Part shown: in pieces, positions 10,709 to 21,528 of the stretch | Layout of the letters: every line of letters starts with the position of its first letter | Position numbering within the stretch: position 1 is the first letter of the stretch | Source: Phoma sp. XZ068 | Taxonomy: Eukaryota; Ascomycota; Dothideomycetes; Pleosporales; Didymellaceae | Direction of reading: 5' to 3' | Assembly: GCA_004835665.1 (NCBI GenBank) | Contig: RBKR01000009.1 | Location: forward strand, 1,488,001 to 1,552,000 | Length of the DNA: 64,000 bases | The notes under the pieces: generated by a model | Database searches by the model: none | Told to the model about the DNA's origin: nothing | What the model saw: only the letters and a program-made list of their open reading frames with translations | Made by a program: the position numbers and the translations under genes

Positions 10709-11056
10709 TCGTACAAGGAATAATACATCCAAGCTGTTGACATCCAATACCGCTTTATGGACAACCTGTACTCGTGCACCCATGCCTGCACTTTCCCCAA
10801 ACATTGGTTTCTAAGCACCAGATTCAAATTATTACTTGTAAGCTAACGGACTTGCACATCAAAGTGAACGTACTCTCAATTCATCGCCAAAGTCAAAACG
10901 GTATTAAATGGTATTTTCAGTCTGTCATGTATATATATGTACAGTACTTCAACAATTGCACGGGCCAGGCGTTCAACCATGGAATTCCTCGATGCTTTCC
11001 ACACCCCTGTACCCCATACTTTCCATTACCGCCTCTCGTCAAACAAAGTTAATTGC
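10709..11056. other. Convergent 3' region
   Basis: This gap of about 350 bases separates the 3' ends of two convergent genes. It is AT-richer than the genes around it, and I see nothing that looks coding. Confidence 0.5.
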
Positions 11057-11741
11057 TTACAAGATAGCAGCGAACATGCCGAGCGCGACGGCACCAAGAC
11101 CAGCAACGTTGGCAGCAGCGCCACCGGTGCTCTGGGCAGGGCCAGACGAGGTAGCGGAAGCAGTGCGCGAGGTAGCAGAGCCAGTGGCAGACGAGGCGCG
11201 AGACGCAGCCGACGAGGCAGCGGAGCTGGCAGATGCAACGGCGGAGCTGACGGCGCCGGAGACAGAGGCAACAGCAGAAGAGGCGGCAGATGCGACGGCA
11301 GAGCTGGCGGCAGAGGCAGCAGGGGTGGAGGCCGCGACGGAAGAGGGGATGGCAACTGAAACACCAGCGGCGCTACAGAGGCCGGCAAGGGCAGGGGCTA
11401 CCTCTGTGGGGTTGGTTAGTCTTGAATGATTGAAAAGAGGAGATATGAGGGGAACGTACTGGCAGCGTCATCGGCCGAGCAGCGAGAGGGAATGCAGGCC
11501 TCGAGCGAGCTGGTGATGGAGGCTTGACCGGTGCTGCACTGGCACTTGATGTCGGTGACACCGCAGCCGGATCCGGGGATGGCCTGGACAAGGCAAGCAA
11601 CCTTTTCTGAATCAGTATATGCATTTAATTCAATTTGCAATGAGAACATACAGCGCAGTCAGGGACAGACGACAAGTCAGGAGTCTGGGCCGAGACGACA
11701 GCGAGCGAAGTCGCAAAGGCGGCGATGGTGGAGAAACGCAT
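11057..11741 (-). CDS. Secreted CFEM-domain protein with GPI-anchor signal
   Basis: Exons 11652-11741, 11460-11601 and 11057-11403 give 192 aa. The signal peptide is MRFSTIAAFATSLAVVSA. The CFEM domain (PF05730) follows: PDCAVACLVQAIPGSGCG, then DIKCQC, a Cys in LEAC, another in PSRC, and the last in AGLCSAAG, giving eight cysteines. A long Ala/Ser-rich stalk leads to a hydrophobic C-terminus (AANVAGLGAVALGMFAAIL) typical of GPI attachment. CFEM proteins sit in the wall or plasma membrane; roles include haem/iron capture and host interaction. Intron 1 uses the acceptor AAAAG at 11602, because only that choice restores the C-A-V-A-C spacing and the frame. Intron 2 has CTAAC and CACAG. The haem-contacting Asp of iron-type CFEM proteins (position before the third Cys) is not evident, so an iron role is uncertain. 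Confidence 0.9.
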
Positions 11742-12046
11742 TTTGATAGATTATAGTCTTTGGTGTTGTCGTGGGAAACGAGGGTATAGGTTTGGCGATT
11801 GTTTGACGATTATAATAGAGATGCGAGATGTCGATTGAATTCAGCACACGGTAGGACGAGACTGCGGGCACGCTTCACGTTTTGTACCTGCTTTTCACAC
11901 CGAGGCAACCAGCCCGCCTGCAGCAGGACTGGTTGCACAACAGCGCCTCATCGAGACCGCGGTCCCACGCAGCGGGAAGCTTCAAGCTATCGAATTGGGG
12001 CATTGCAGGACTGGCCGGCGATCGAATTGAGTTTCACGGAACCGTA

Positions 12047-12076
12047 GGCAGCGGCCGGCGGTGGTTGGCCGCTGCC
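12047..12076. repeat. Perfect 10-bp inverted repeat
   Basis: GGCAGCGGCC (12047-12056) and its reverse complement GGCCGCTGCC (12067-12076) flank 10 bases. The repeat lies about 310 bases upstream of the CFEM start codon. It may be a dimeric transcription-factor site or simply a GC-rich hairpin. Confidence 0.6.
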
Positions 12077-13145
12077 AAACACTCGACCTAAGGTTTGGAC
12101 GGTCGACTTACTAGCGCTGTTAATCAGTGGCGGGTCCGTAGTCTGGCCGTCGCTAGAATGCGGGGAGAGTTGCGATGGCTCTGGGGAAACCGAGGCTGCA
12201 ATTGTGGGGAGAGCATTCTTACTGGCTGACGTTCTAATTCCAGTTGGCGATCGAATCAGGACACTTCTTTGTCCATGAGAATTGGCCGAAGGACGCAAGA
12301 ATAGGGCAAGGCTGCTTTGGAATGTGTAAACAGTAAGATTTCAATTCGGGTCGATGTGGAGAATCATGAAACTTGACAGGCGCTACCTGATTCGTGCGTG
12401 AACTTTGCGACTGATACGCAGTTTGCAAGGGAACAATAAATTGTACGCCATGGGTGTATCCACCCACCTTCCAGCCTGTGGCGTGTGAGGGCGGGAGGAG
12501 TGACGTCTCGGTCCGACCTCCTAAATCTCAGTTGCTTTGTGCAACCGCGTTCGTGCATGCTCGCTAGACGTTGGTCCGCACCTGGTACTGGTACTGCTCA
12601 AAAGGGTCGCGTTGCACCGGAGGATTATTCTCCGGCAATTACCGTCTGCGGCCATAAACAAAGAAAGCAATTGCAATCGCTGCGTTGCAACGGCTCGAAG
12701 CTGGGGTGCCATGCCAGCAGCCAAGACTATCGAGTTTTGCTCGAGGTGACATCCCAGCCTCAGCTGATTTCGCCCGCAAGAATTGTCTCAGTCAGCCGCG
12801 AACGGCAATGCCAATGCATTGGCGCTCGCAAACCGTTTTGTTGTCCAACATGTCAGCATGTCGACTCCTGCGTCGGTTCTCATACCCGTGTTTTCTGGCT
12901 GTCCCACATGCCGCCCGACTTCCGGCTCTTGATACAAGTAAATACCCATGCGCCAATCTGCAGATCAGGGGCTGATATTTGTCTCACATTTTCGTGATGT
13001 GCCCTGCAGTTGCATGCTGCACACCTTCCTTTGCTAGCTGTTGCTCGCGACAGCTCAGCTTTGCAGCAATCACATAGCCTGTCAGCACAGCACTTCTTTG
13101 TTCTCGACAGCCGTTGCTCTACGTGACCGTTCAGCTCAGGAAGCG

Positions 13146-13163
13146 CAGCAGCAGCAGCAGCAG
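13146..13163 (+). repeat. (CAG)6 microsatellite
   Basis: Six uninterrupted CAG triplets lie in non-coding sequence and are likely length-variable between isolates. Confidence 0.85.
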
Positions 13164-14073
13164 CGAGAAAGTAGTGAAAAACGAAAGTCACTGCGATCGG
13201 TAGCTAAATCGGTCGCACAGCTCTTTACTGGTTGTTATCGCCACCCAGCTTCGTTCGCTTGATGTCGCGCATGTAGCTATGAGCGCTACAAGCGTGTAGA
13301 GACTGTATCGTGGGTACATATGTCGTGCCTCGCGTATACGGGTGGGGTTCCGTAGTTGGTCGCCTCACGCTTACTGTTGTATAAACTTCGCGCTTGCCGA
13401 ATACGCTTTCGCTGGGCTGCCGCACCATCAGAGCAAAGGCGGAGCGGCAAAAGGTTGAGTATGCAGGGTCCAGGGACTGCCAATGCTTATGCATAAGAGC
13501 ACGAGCAAGTCTGGTGTGATGAGTAGGGTGGCGATGAGTAGGTTGGCGTGGCTGTAGCTTGTGCGAGTAAGTATATGTGGAAAGAGAGATGAAACTAAGT
13601 CACTGGGCTTATTGATCTTGGATAGATTGTGGCGCAACATGCGATTTTATGCTGTGTGTAAAAGAGCTACCAGAGACGCTTGACCAGTAGTACAGCAGTT
13701 GGGCTCCCGAATATATGAAAAATGTAGCCAGCTGTTTCCGTAAACACCGTGTCCAGCCCGGTGTCAGGTCGCGATCTAGCATGTATGAGACTCCGTATGA
13801 TTCCAAATGACCCTACTCTTGACCGTTGAAGAGATCCAAAACACTAAACAGGACAGACCGTGAGGTATATTGCAGTACGAAGGAAAGAGACGAACAGACC
13901 GGCAGTAATTGTAGACGGCAAATAGAAGTTAGACAAAACAGCAGTATGGGGGTTCAGACGTAAATGTGCCTGAACCACTATTGAAAAAAAGTGTTGCTTT
14001 TGGGCCGCACAGTACAGGCAGGCGGAAGTGACCTGGTCCCGTGGCGGCTGCGGAATTGAATAGATGATAAGAT

Positions 14074-17000
14074 TTAGAACATAGCACCATCCATGTTCTG
14101 CTGAGCGATAGGTTGTCCATTAATTGGGCGAGGAGCGGAGGTGTTGCGTCCAACGAAATTTGTAGGAGGCATGGGCGGAACAGCTCCAGTCTGACTTTGC
14201 GCTATGCTGTGGAGACTCTTGCTTTCGCTCGAACTCTTCCTCAGTCGGTTCCTGGGTTGTGGGATCTGGCTCAATGCATCTGATGAGATCGTGCGGGCTG
14301 ACTCAGCAAAGGGGGCTTCTGGGTGGCTTGTTGGCCCATCAGCAGACTTGTCGCTGTCAGAACGACCAAAGCCGAAACGACGTCTCATGGGGTTGATCGG
14401 TGGGACGGGCGGCGGTACATAAGGTTCAGAGCCGTTCTTCAAAGAAGCTCCAGCTGGAAGGCTGACAGTGTCGATGACAGATGTGGTAGACAAAAACACA
14501 GGTTCTGAAATCTCCGATTTAGCAATAGACTTCTTGCGCAACATGCCCTGCCTGATTTGTGGTTGACCAGCGCCAGCATTGAAGGCAGCCGCGTTTGGTG
14601 TGGTGGGGTTCGATGTAGGAGGAGTATGGCTGGCAGAGAATGGAGGTACCGGCGAAGCTTGAGGTTGAGAAGCGTTCATGTTTGAGCTGTGAAACCCGCC
14701 AGGGGAAGGTCTCGGGGAGATTGGCAAGCCTGGCGAGTACTTAGGCTGCGGGATGCCAGAAGGGACAGGAAGTGGCGGGTGGGCGTTCGTCTGAATTGGC
14801 TGCAAGTGCTTCGACTCGAAGTAGCTGTTGCTACGTGAGCGCGTGCGACCCTGGCTGTCAACCGACGGCCTATCAGTAGGCAAAGGGTAAGCGTTGTCAA
14901 CATCATCACGGTGCTGGCCAGGACGGCTTCGTGAGCGGCCAGAAGACGTGCCAGATTCTGAGCGTTCGCGGGTGGAACTCCTACTCGGCAAAGGAGGCGA
15001 GCGGCCCGGGGGTCGTCCCGTCCGGCTGCTATCTGTTCCAGATCGTTGTCGGGTTTCCACTTCGCGTTGCGAATCCTGTTCGTTCTGTAACCCCAGGCGG
15101 GAAGACTTCGACTTCAGCGCAGGCATCTCAGCCTTCCAATGTTCGCCAATGTAAGATCCGGCCAGTGAGGTGGTACTGGCGTTGCCTGTCCCATTTCCAA
15201 GAGCCATCTTTCGCAGTCCTTTGTGAGGGACGTCTGACTGCTGCCTCTCAACGACTGCAAACGACTCGCGACTTGACTTGGCACGAAGCATATTCAGAGC
15301 GTTCTTTAGTCCTCCCGAAGACCCAGGTGCTGGGCTTGTAGAGCGGCCCTCTGCCCTGGCTCGGAGGTTTTCTTGAATAAGACGCTGGCGCTGAGCGAGA
15401 TCACGCTGGAAAGCCTCGTGTTCTGCTTCTGTCTCATTGCTAGCGATGCGTTCGTGATTCCTCCTTGAGTCCCACTGCTGGCCCAGACCGGCATTGTTCG
15501 TTGGCATGCGCTGTCCCTCAGTAGGGCTGCCTGAGCTGGAACTACCGCGCCCGTTGCGATAGGGATTGTCGAGATCATCTAGATCCCAGGGGTTGGAATG
15601 ACTGTAGGTGGAGGGCGCTGGTGTGGCCGAGTCAGAACCTGCTTGTCGTGGTTGCATATTGAACTCTTCAGTTTGGATAGCAAGCCCGATTGGAGCACCC
15701 GATGTGGGCGCAGCCGTGTGCTGGTCAGTCTCCCCATAGTTGGAAGACACGTTACTGTCGTTGCGGAGATGTTGACGGATCAGACCACTAAGCCCGCCGT
15801 TGTTAGGACCAAGTGTGGGGGAATCTACATCCCTGTCTGTCTCCTGACCAGGTCTACGCGATAGGCCTTGAGGTAGCATTGGGCTAGCAACTTGAGAGAC
15901 TGCTTGTGGAACGTGTTCCTCTGAAACGTTACGAGACCGCATGGCAGGATGCTCGAAGATGGGAGGTGCGGGGCCAGTTGCTACCGGCAAGTTCTCGAAG
16001 CGGCGAGCAGCCTCTGTGCGAGCAGTGGTAGGCCTTGTTGGAGCTGGCTCTTCGTCGTCGCTCGAATCTTGTGTGGAGAGGAAAGTGGCACCTTTCTGCT
16101 CATTGGGTGACTGTTGTTGCTGAGGAAGCTGCGCAACTTCAGTCGATGGCACAGCCTGCGCAGCATTGGCAGCAGCCTTCATTCGGTTTGCAGCAGCCTG
16201 AAATACGGAAATGCCCGATGTGGCCTGACTTGGCTCGGTGGAGGATGCAGATGAACCTGGCCGTTGCCTTTCGACACTTTCAGCTCGCTTTCGCCTCTCC
16301 TGCTCTGCACGCTCCCTGAGAGTTGGCTTCCTAGGAGGTGACTTCTCAGACTTAGTCACAGGCTCCATAACGGGAGCCGGGAACCCCGGTACTTCTCGAG
16401 GCGCGTCCCACTCTGGCTGCATGCGACGTAGACGCTCGGCATACTGTTGCTCGCTGAAGGCTTCCTTAGGCTTGTTGAATGCGCCCATTGCGGTCGCTTT
16501 CCCACGATCACCTTGCTGAAGAGCGGCATTCAAAGGTTGCTGCTCCTCGTAATCACTCATCACTGGACTTGCCGGTGGAGGCGATTGCGAGTGAGGTACA
16601 ATCGGGCTAGAGCCGCCACTAGAGAGTTGCGAATCTTTTCTCATGACACCAGGGTGTCCTAGTGCATTCGGGCTGTCGGAGCGAAACATGGGACCCCGGT
16701 GAAAACGGTCATTCAGGCTCGTTGCAGACCGTGTTTGAGAAAGTGGAATTGGTGGGGTCGAGCGTCCCGTTGGCGCTCGGGCTCTTTGGATCGAGTTCAA
16801 TCGGTTCATCGCTGATGATTGCTGATCTTGGATGTGCTGATCAAGCCCTTGGTCGTAGAGCCTTCGTGCCTTCGTCATTGAACGGTTCATATCAGCCGTT
16901 GGAAAAGGTCCTGCTAATGGCGGCAGGGCTGGTGAGGTTGTCAGGGCGTCGCTAGCGCTTTGAGATGCGATCGATGTTGCTGCGGTCGAAATGCGGGTAT

Positions 17001-17688
17001 TCTCAAGGCCAGAGTTGGTAGAGGATGAGGTTTCCCTCTTTTGACTGAGTGTCGTCGGGCTCGATGGCTCTGAGTGTTGGTCGTTCAGCGCTTCTGCCTC
17101 CTGCCTCAATCGTTCCTTCTCTTCCGCGCGTAAGCGTTGGTACGCCGACATGTTCACATCATCGTCATAGAGAGTTCGTCCTAGACCCTTTGAGCTGCTA
17201 TTGTTCGAGATCATGTAGATCTTTTGACGGCCGCCAAACAAGACGTTGCCCTCACCAGGCCTTGCCCGGCTCATAACGCTGCCTGAGTCATCTCCCGTCC
17301 TGTCGCTGTCGAACGAGTTTGTCCTTTCGACAGCGAAGGGCGGTCGAATTGACCCACTGATTGACGATACTTCTGCAATATCAGAGAGCCCACCAGGGGC
17401 GAAGCCAAATTCGTGGAGTCGAGAGGAATGATTAGGTGTTAGCACACTGTCGTCGCTTGCTTTGCCAATCTTCGAACTTGGGTCGTCCTGCTCTCTTAGC
17501 ATACTGAAGCGCGTGGACAGGCCAGGCATGATCAAACTTGTTCGGAAGTCATCTGTGCTGGGCAGTGCTGACCCTAGATCAAAGTCTGGTGTGACCTCCT
17601 CCTGCTGGCCCTTCTTGCCCTTCTTTGTCTTCTTCGTGATGGAAGCATCGTCCCCAAGCGCCTTCTCTTTCTTTCTGCTAAGAAATCC
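14074..17688 (-). CDS. Large disordered conserved fungal protein
   Basis: This is one open exon. I chose the ATG at 17688 because the protein then begins MGFLSRKKEK, the conserved-looking N-terminus; the frame stays open for 35 more, unconserved-looking codons up to 17793. It has 1,204 residues. The N-terminal ~170 residues are the most ordered part, with FDLGSALPSTDDFRTSL and MPGLSTRFSMLREQDDPSSK, and FGFAPGGLSDIAEV further on. The rest is Ser/Pro/Arg/Gln-rich with short charged helices such as KPTLRERAEQERRKRAESVE. No enzymatic domain is visible. From memory of similar ascomycete hypotheticals, the FRTSLxMPGLSTRFSMLREQDDP block is conserved, but its function is unknown. The many Ser-Pro and Arg-x-x-Ser sites suggest heavy phosphorylation (inference). 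Confidence 0.85.
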   Translation of the reverse strand, partial: GFLSRKKEKALGDDASITKKTKKGKKGQQEEVTPDFDLGSALPSTDDFRTSLIMPGLSTRFSMLREQDDPSSKIGKASDDSVLTPNHSSRLHEFGFAPGGLSDIAEVSSISGSIRPPFAVERTNSFDSDRTGDDSGSVMSRARPGEGNVLFGGRQKIYMISNNSSSKGLGRTLYDDDVNMSAYQRLRAEEKERLRQEAEALNDQHSEPSSPTTLSQKRETSSSTNSGLENTRISTAATSIASQSASDALTTSPALPPLAGPFPTADMNRSMTKARRLYDQGLDQHIQDQQSSAMNRLNSIQRARAPTGRSTPPIPLSQTRSATSLNDRFHRGPMFRSDSPNALGHPGVMRKDSQLSSGGSSPIVPHSQSPPPASPVMSDYEEQQPLNAALQQGDRGKATAMGAFNKPKEAFSEQQYAERLRRMQPEWDAPREVPGFPAPVMEPVTKSEKSPPRKPTLRERAEQERRKRAESVERQRPGSSASSTEPSQATSGISVFQAAANRMKAAANAAQAVPSTEVAQLPQQQQSPNEQKGATFLSTQDSSDDEEPAPTRPTTARTEAARRFENLPVATGPAPPIFEHPAMRSRNVSEEHVPQAVSQVASPMLPQGLSRRPGQETDRDVDSPTLGPNNGGLSGLIRQHLRNDSNVSSNYGETDQHTAAPTSGAPIGLAIQTEEFNMQPRQAGSDSATPAPSTYSHSNPWDLDDLDNPYRNGRGSSSSGSPTEGQRMPTNNAGLGQQWDSRRNHERIASNETEAEHEAFQRDLAQRQRLIQENLRARAEGRSTSPAPGSSGGLKNALNMLRAKSSRESFAVVERQQSDVPHKGLRKMALGNGTGNASTTSLAGSYIGEHWKAEMPALKSKSSRLGLQNEQDSQREVETRQRSGTDSSRTGRPPGRSPPLPSRSSTRERSESGTSSGRSRSRPGQHRDDVDNAYPLPTDRPSVDSQGRTRSRSNSYFESKHLQPIQTNAHPPLPVPSGIPQPKYSPGLPISPRPSPGGFHSSNMNASQPQASPVPPFSASHTPPTSNPTTPNAAAFNAGAGQPQIRQGMLRKKSIAKSEISEPVFLSTTSVIDTVSLPAGASLKNGSEPYVPPPVPPINPMRRRFGFGRSDSDKSADGPTSHPEAPFAESARTISSDALSQIPQPRNRLRKSSSESKSLHSIAQSQTGAVPPMPPTNFVGRNTSAPRPINGQPIAQQNMDGAMF

Positions 17689-20600
17689 CATTGTTGCGGT
17701 CCGGGTAATCTGAGACATATTAGCTACGTCGAGTGTGGACAGAAGGTGGCTCCACGTGAAGCCAAACCTTCGGTGGACGCATGGGCGATCCATGATGAGG
17801 GTTTCTTACGGAGGGGTGCAGCTACGCGCAGTGTTATATCGTTGCGCGTTAGCTAGTGCCACGTCTGTCAGGAGAAGCGTTGGTCAGGTATGCGGGCGAT
17901 TGGTCGGTGGACTGGGATGTTGGAAAGTCTGTTGTTCGCGCGGACTACGTTAGCAATGTGCCCTGCATGCATCTTGCATATACAATTGCCGTGGTCGGTA
18001 TGTACAACGTAGAGGGCCGGTGGTGACCTACCTAGTTCTGCAGACGGCCTCGTGCACTTTCTGGCACGTTGTGTTTCGTGGGCGTCGACTGCCGGCTCAA
18101 AGGGAAGGCGTGGGCGCGAGCTCCATGTAGTGGCGGACGCACGAGGCAGGAACAACAAATATGGCTGGTGGCGGCGCCGTAGAATTGGATGTTTCTTTAC
18201 CCCGGAATGCGTGCGAGGCGTGTCTTGGTTGAGCAGTGTGTCTAGCACTTCTTTCGGCGGGCGGGCTACAAAGGGATTCGTGGGGGGGCCTCTCGGCTGG
18301 CGACAGGGCGTGTAAACAGGAGATTATTGCAGCGGGTTGCAATTAAAGAGCGTATACAGCTGGAGGCAACAGATGAAAGAGTGTCGGCACGCGCGCTGCG
18401 GGTGTTTGGGAGCGAAGGAAAGGAATGCACAGAGCAGATCTCCCGACCACGAGACGGCAGAGGCCTTGAAGGAGCATGGGCTGCAGACACTGGGCCTGGG
18501 GGAGTGACAGGCAAATCGACTAGGAGCAAGGTTCATTTCCACTAAGCTTCATTTCCGCACGCATGGGGCACCTTTGCGACACGTCCAGCGCAGACGTGCC
18601 GCGCGGGCCATATGCCGGCATCGGTTCCTCGCCCACTGCGGCGGCAGGCATCCTGATCGAGCACGCCTGGCTGCCTCATCAGCCCAAACCCGCGCCGGCC
18701 CAGGGGATTCCAATCGTGAAGGGAGTAATTATTGAGAAGTGCAAAAACCAACGGGTGCTAGCGTCGATAGCGCTTGCCGTTGGCGCCCACCGCGCATTCC
18801 TTTGCCCCTAACCGCAGCAACAACTCCACCGTGCTTCACCTCGCGACTCACCTGCGCGCGACTCAGAGCCTGCATTGCACGAGTGCGAAGGCTTGTGGAC
18901 GACAGCGGCGGCGACTGTGACAACGGTGAGGCCACTTGCGCGCCGTGACGCGTATGGTAGCGAAACATTTGCAGCCAATCAGCACGCGACCTCCCCTGAA
19001 ACAATTAGCACAAAAAGTATGGTTCCGTACCTGCCAGCCCCTCCCGCAGGCCTTGCCTGATCTGCACACAGTCAACATTGCGCTCGTCCCTCCGCCGCCA
19101 TACTGATGGTGTACCAAAGAAACAAACAACAGTCATGCAACCAAAACTCTGCACTTGCACTCGTCCATTCAACACTGCAGAATCACGAGGAATGCGGGGA
19201 CTTACTTTCTCCTGGCCTTCAGGGTCAAACGCCCACGGCGCACTTGAAGCCGCTAGACTCACCAAGCGAACGACTACCCGCGAACCATTGCCCTGGAGCA
19301 GATGGCCACCACGACTCCTGGCCTAACCGCCCATTGTCTGGTCACCTCTCCTTTCTTTGTACTACTGCAAGTCTATAGGTGACTTCTCAAAAACCAACGA
19401 ATGCTGCCCACAGATGTTGCAGGAAGCCGCCAGGAGTCAGCAAATGTACCTGCGTCTCCAATGGCGCTTTTCATCTCCGGCTTTACATGGTAAGTATCCC
19501 GGCACCGACACAGTTCTCGTTCCTCCCGCATGTGCTACTTGCTGCAGAAGCACGCAACATGAGTCGTATCGAATGACATAGTTATTCCTTTTGCTGCCCT
19601 GCGCCACGGATTTCTCCCATCAAGCAGGGGGCAGGCGCGAAGCTCACTTCACGGATTGACTCCCGTTCCCGCCCCAACACCGTCGTAGCAGATATAGAGT
19701 GAGCGTCGGTCCCGACAGCAAGACACAAACAGTTTTGCATGGTTTGGCGAAAATGACAAGACTTCTCAACGGTGACAAGGTGTGGATCCCCGGCAGCCCG
19801 GAAGTTCGCCAGCTGAACAGCCAGCCGAACCACTCATATTGTTGAGTTGAATTGGACCGTTGTCCTAAGAGAAAGCTCCTCTCGCTACCACAATTGCCAT
19901 GCGAATGACGATCCATCTGCCTGCCGTCTGCGAAATTAGACCAGGATCTACGCTATCTCAGCCCTGTCGGACACGAGATTCCCATTGGCCGGTCCGACGA
20001 TTCGGCAAACAAGAACCTCTCTACAAGTTCGCGCAACGGCCTGCGAAATTGCAGATGAGGTAAGGCCAAATCTATTTTCCTGGTCTGGACACCCGAATTT
20101 GCGGAGAAAATGAAGATATTCAACAGCGTGATCCCTGTCCTTCGGCGAGACACGCACGATCTGTAAATGATGAGAACGAAATCTCTCCACCCGGGACGCC
20201 AGCGAACTCCATCTTCGTGCATCATCGCTGCAGCTGGTGTCGGCCGACCGGATTTCGGTGGAATTGTCGACGGCTTTCCTATCTCAGGTAGGGCGTCTGC
20301 AGCTTCAACGACCACTGTAGCCTCGATGATTTTTGACTCGACAAAACGTTGACACCACGTTGCCGGGTGCTCAAGCGTTTGCCGGCTCCACTTCCTCTTA
20401 CTCATACAGCAGTCTAACCTTTGCGAAGGGTGCGCGGAACGGCTGTGACGTCAATAGCATCTCCGCTCGAGTAACCACCCCTGCCAAGAGGAGACCGAGA
20501 TTAAAATTGGACTGCCGAACCTTTGTTGGCGGCCTTGCTGATCGAATCGGAAATCGAGATTCGAGACCCCAAGATCGTCCCAATGATTTCCCCCTCGGAG

Positions 20601-21528
20601 AGAGGCAGATGCCACGTGACGGTCATACACCGTCCTGGCTGCAGATCCATCCTTCCGAGTATCCGAATGCAAATGAGTGTTGTGTCAAAGCTGTGCATTA
20701 TGCTGCCTACTTGCTCAAGATGGTAACATTTACCAAAGACCTGGCATCGAGACCACCCGTTTCGTTACTCCGCCTGGCACCCAACAAACCACGTGGCTCA
20801 CGTTGGTGGACCCAGCGTTGGGTGTTGGCAGCAAGTCTCTCCGTTGGGTGCCTGTACGAAGGCGCTCCAATACGAAGTGTGGCCGCTCGGCAAAGGCGAT
20901 CACACAGCGACCCTTGCTTGAGTTAGTTATTATATGACTGATTGCGTCTACCTTTTACCTGTCATTAGAAGAAGAGCGAGCGATGGGGTGACAAGTGACA
21001 AGGATTCACTAGTATTGCTCTCATTGTTTACTGAATCTACAATGAGCACATTCTCATCTTCGACTTCCAGTTTCGTATTAGAATGAGGCATGCGACATCA
21101 ACATTTACTTGCCGCTGGTAGGGCCCATATCAGCGAATCGCACCGCAAAGCACAAACGTCCCTGTCATAGCTATGATGGACATGTGTACAACGGTCGTAT
21201 TGCTAATATCGAGTCAAAAATTGAACAGATGGGTTTTCCTTGTCGTCAGTCTGATATAGATTGCACCAAGAAACAACTCCCAGCGACATACATGATAGTT
21301 TGAATTATACGCACAGCTGAACACTAGTCACATATTCTCATCTCGATGTTGAAGTCACCATAAGTTGCATGCATTTCGCATACCCACGCTGCCGGATTTT
21401 TGAAATCAAACGCTCCTTCCTTTTAATGCATGTACTTCAATTTCCCGCCACAAACAGCACAAACTTAAAATAATGTAAAACCACCGTCGAGCTTACCAAC
21501 ATGGGTTTGCCATCGACCATAGTGCTCT
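17689..21528. other. 3.8 kb gene-free stretch
   Basis: This lies between two minus-strand genes: upstream of the 14074-17688 gene and downstream of the 21529-24586 gene. Short frames occur on both strands, the longest at 20333-20926 (197 codons), but none shows a domain, sensible composition or splice structure. It may be a long 5' regulatory region or leader, or hold a non-coding RNA. I can support no gene here. Confidence 0.4.

Larger units (their letters stand above)
11742..14073. other. Gene-poor 2.3 kb with palindromes upstream of the CFEM gene
   Basis: I find no open frame with a recognisable protein or a plausible spliced gene. Just upstream of the CFEM gene are two inverted repeats: GCAACCAG/CTGGTTGC at 11905-11936 and GGCAGCGGCC/GGCCGCTGCC at 12047-12076, the latter perfect over 10 bp with a 10-base spacer. 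ATCGAATT-like words recur at about 11990, 12020 and 12245. A (CAG)6 run lies at 13146-13163. This looks like promoter DNA for the CFEM gene plus non-coding sequence beyond the 3' end of the next gene. Confidence 0.45.

Noticed and set aside
11026..11388. Pro/Leu-rich 120-codon minus-strand frame
   Set aside because: It is an off-frame reading of the Ala/Ser stalk of the CFEM gene.
20333..20926. 197-codon + strand frame in the gene-free stretch
   Set aside because: There is no domain, no signal peptide and no splice context, and the composition changes along its length. It is too weak to report as a gene.
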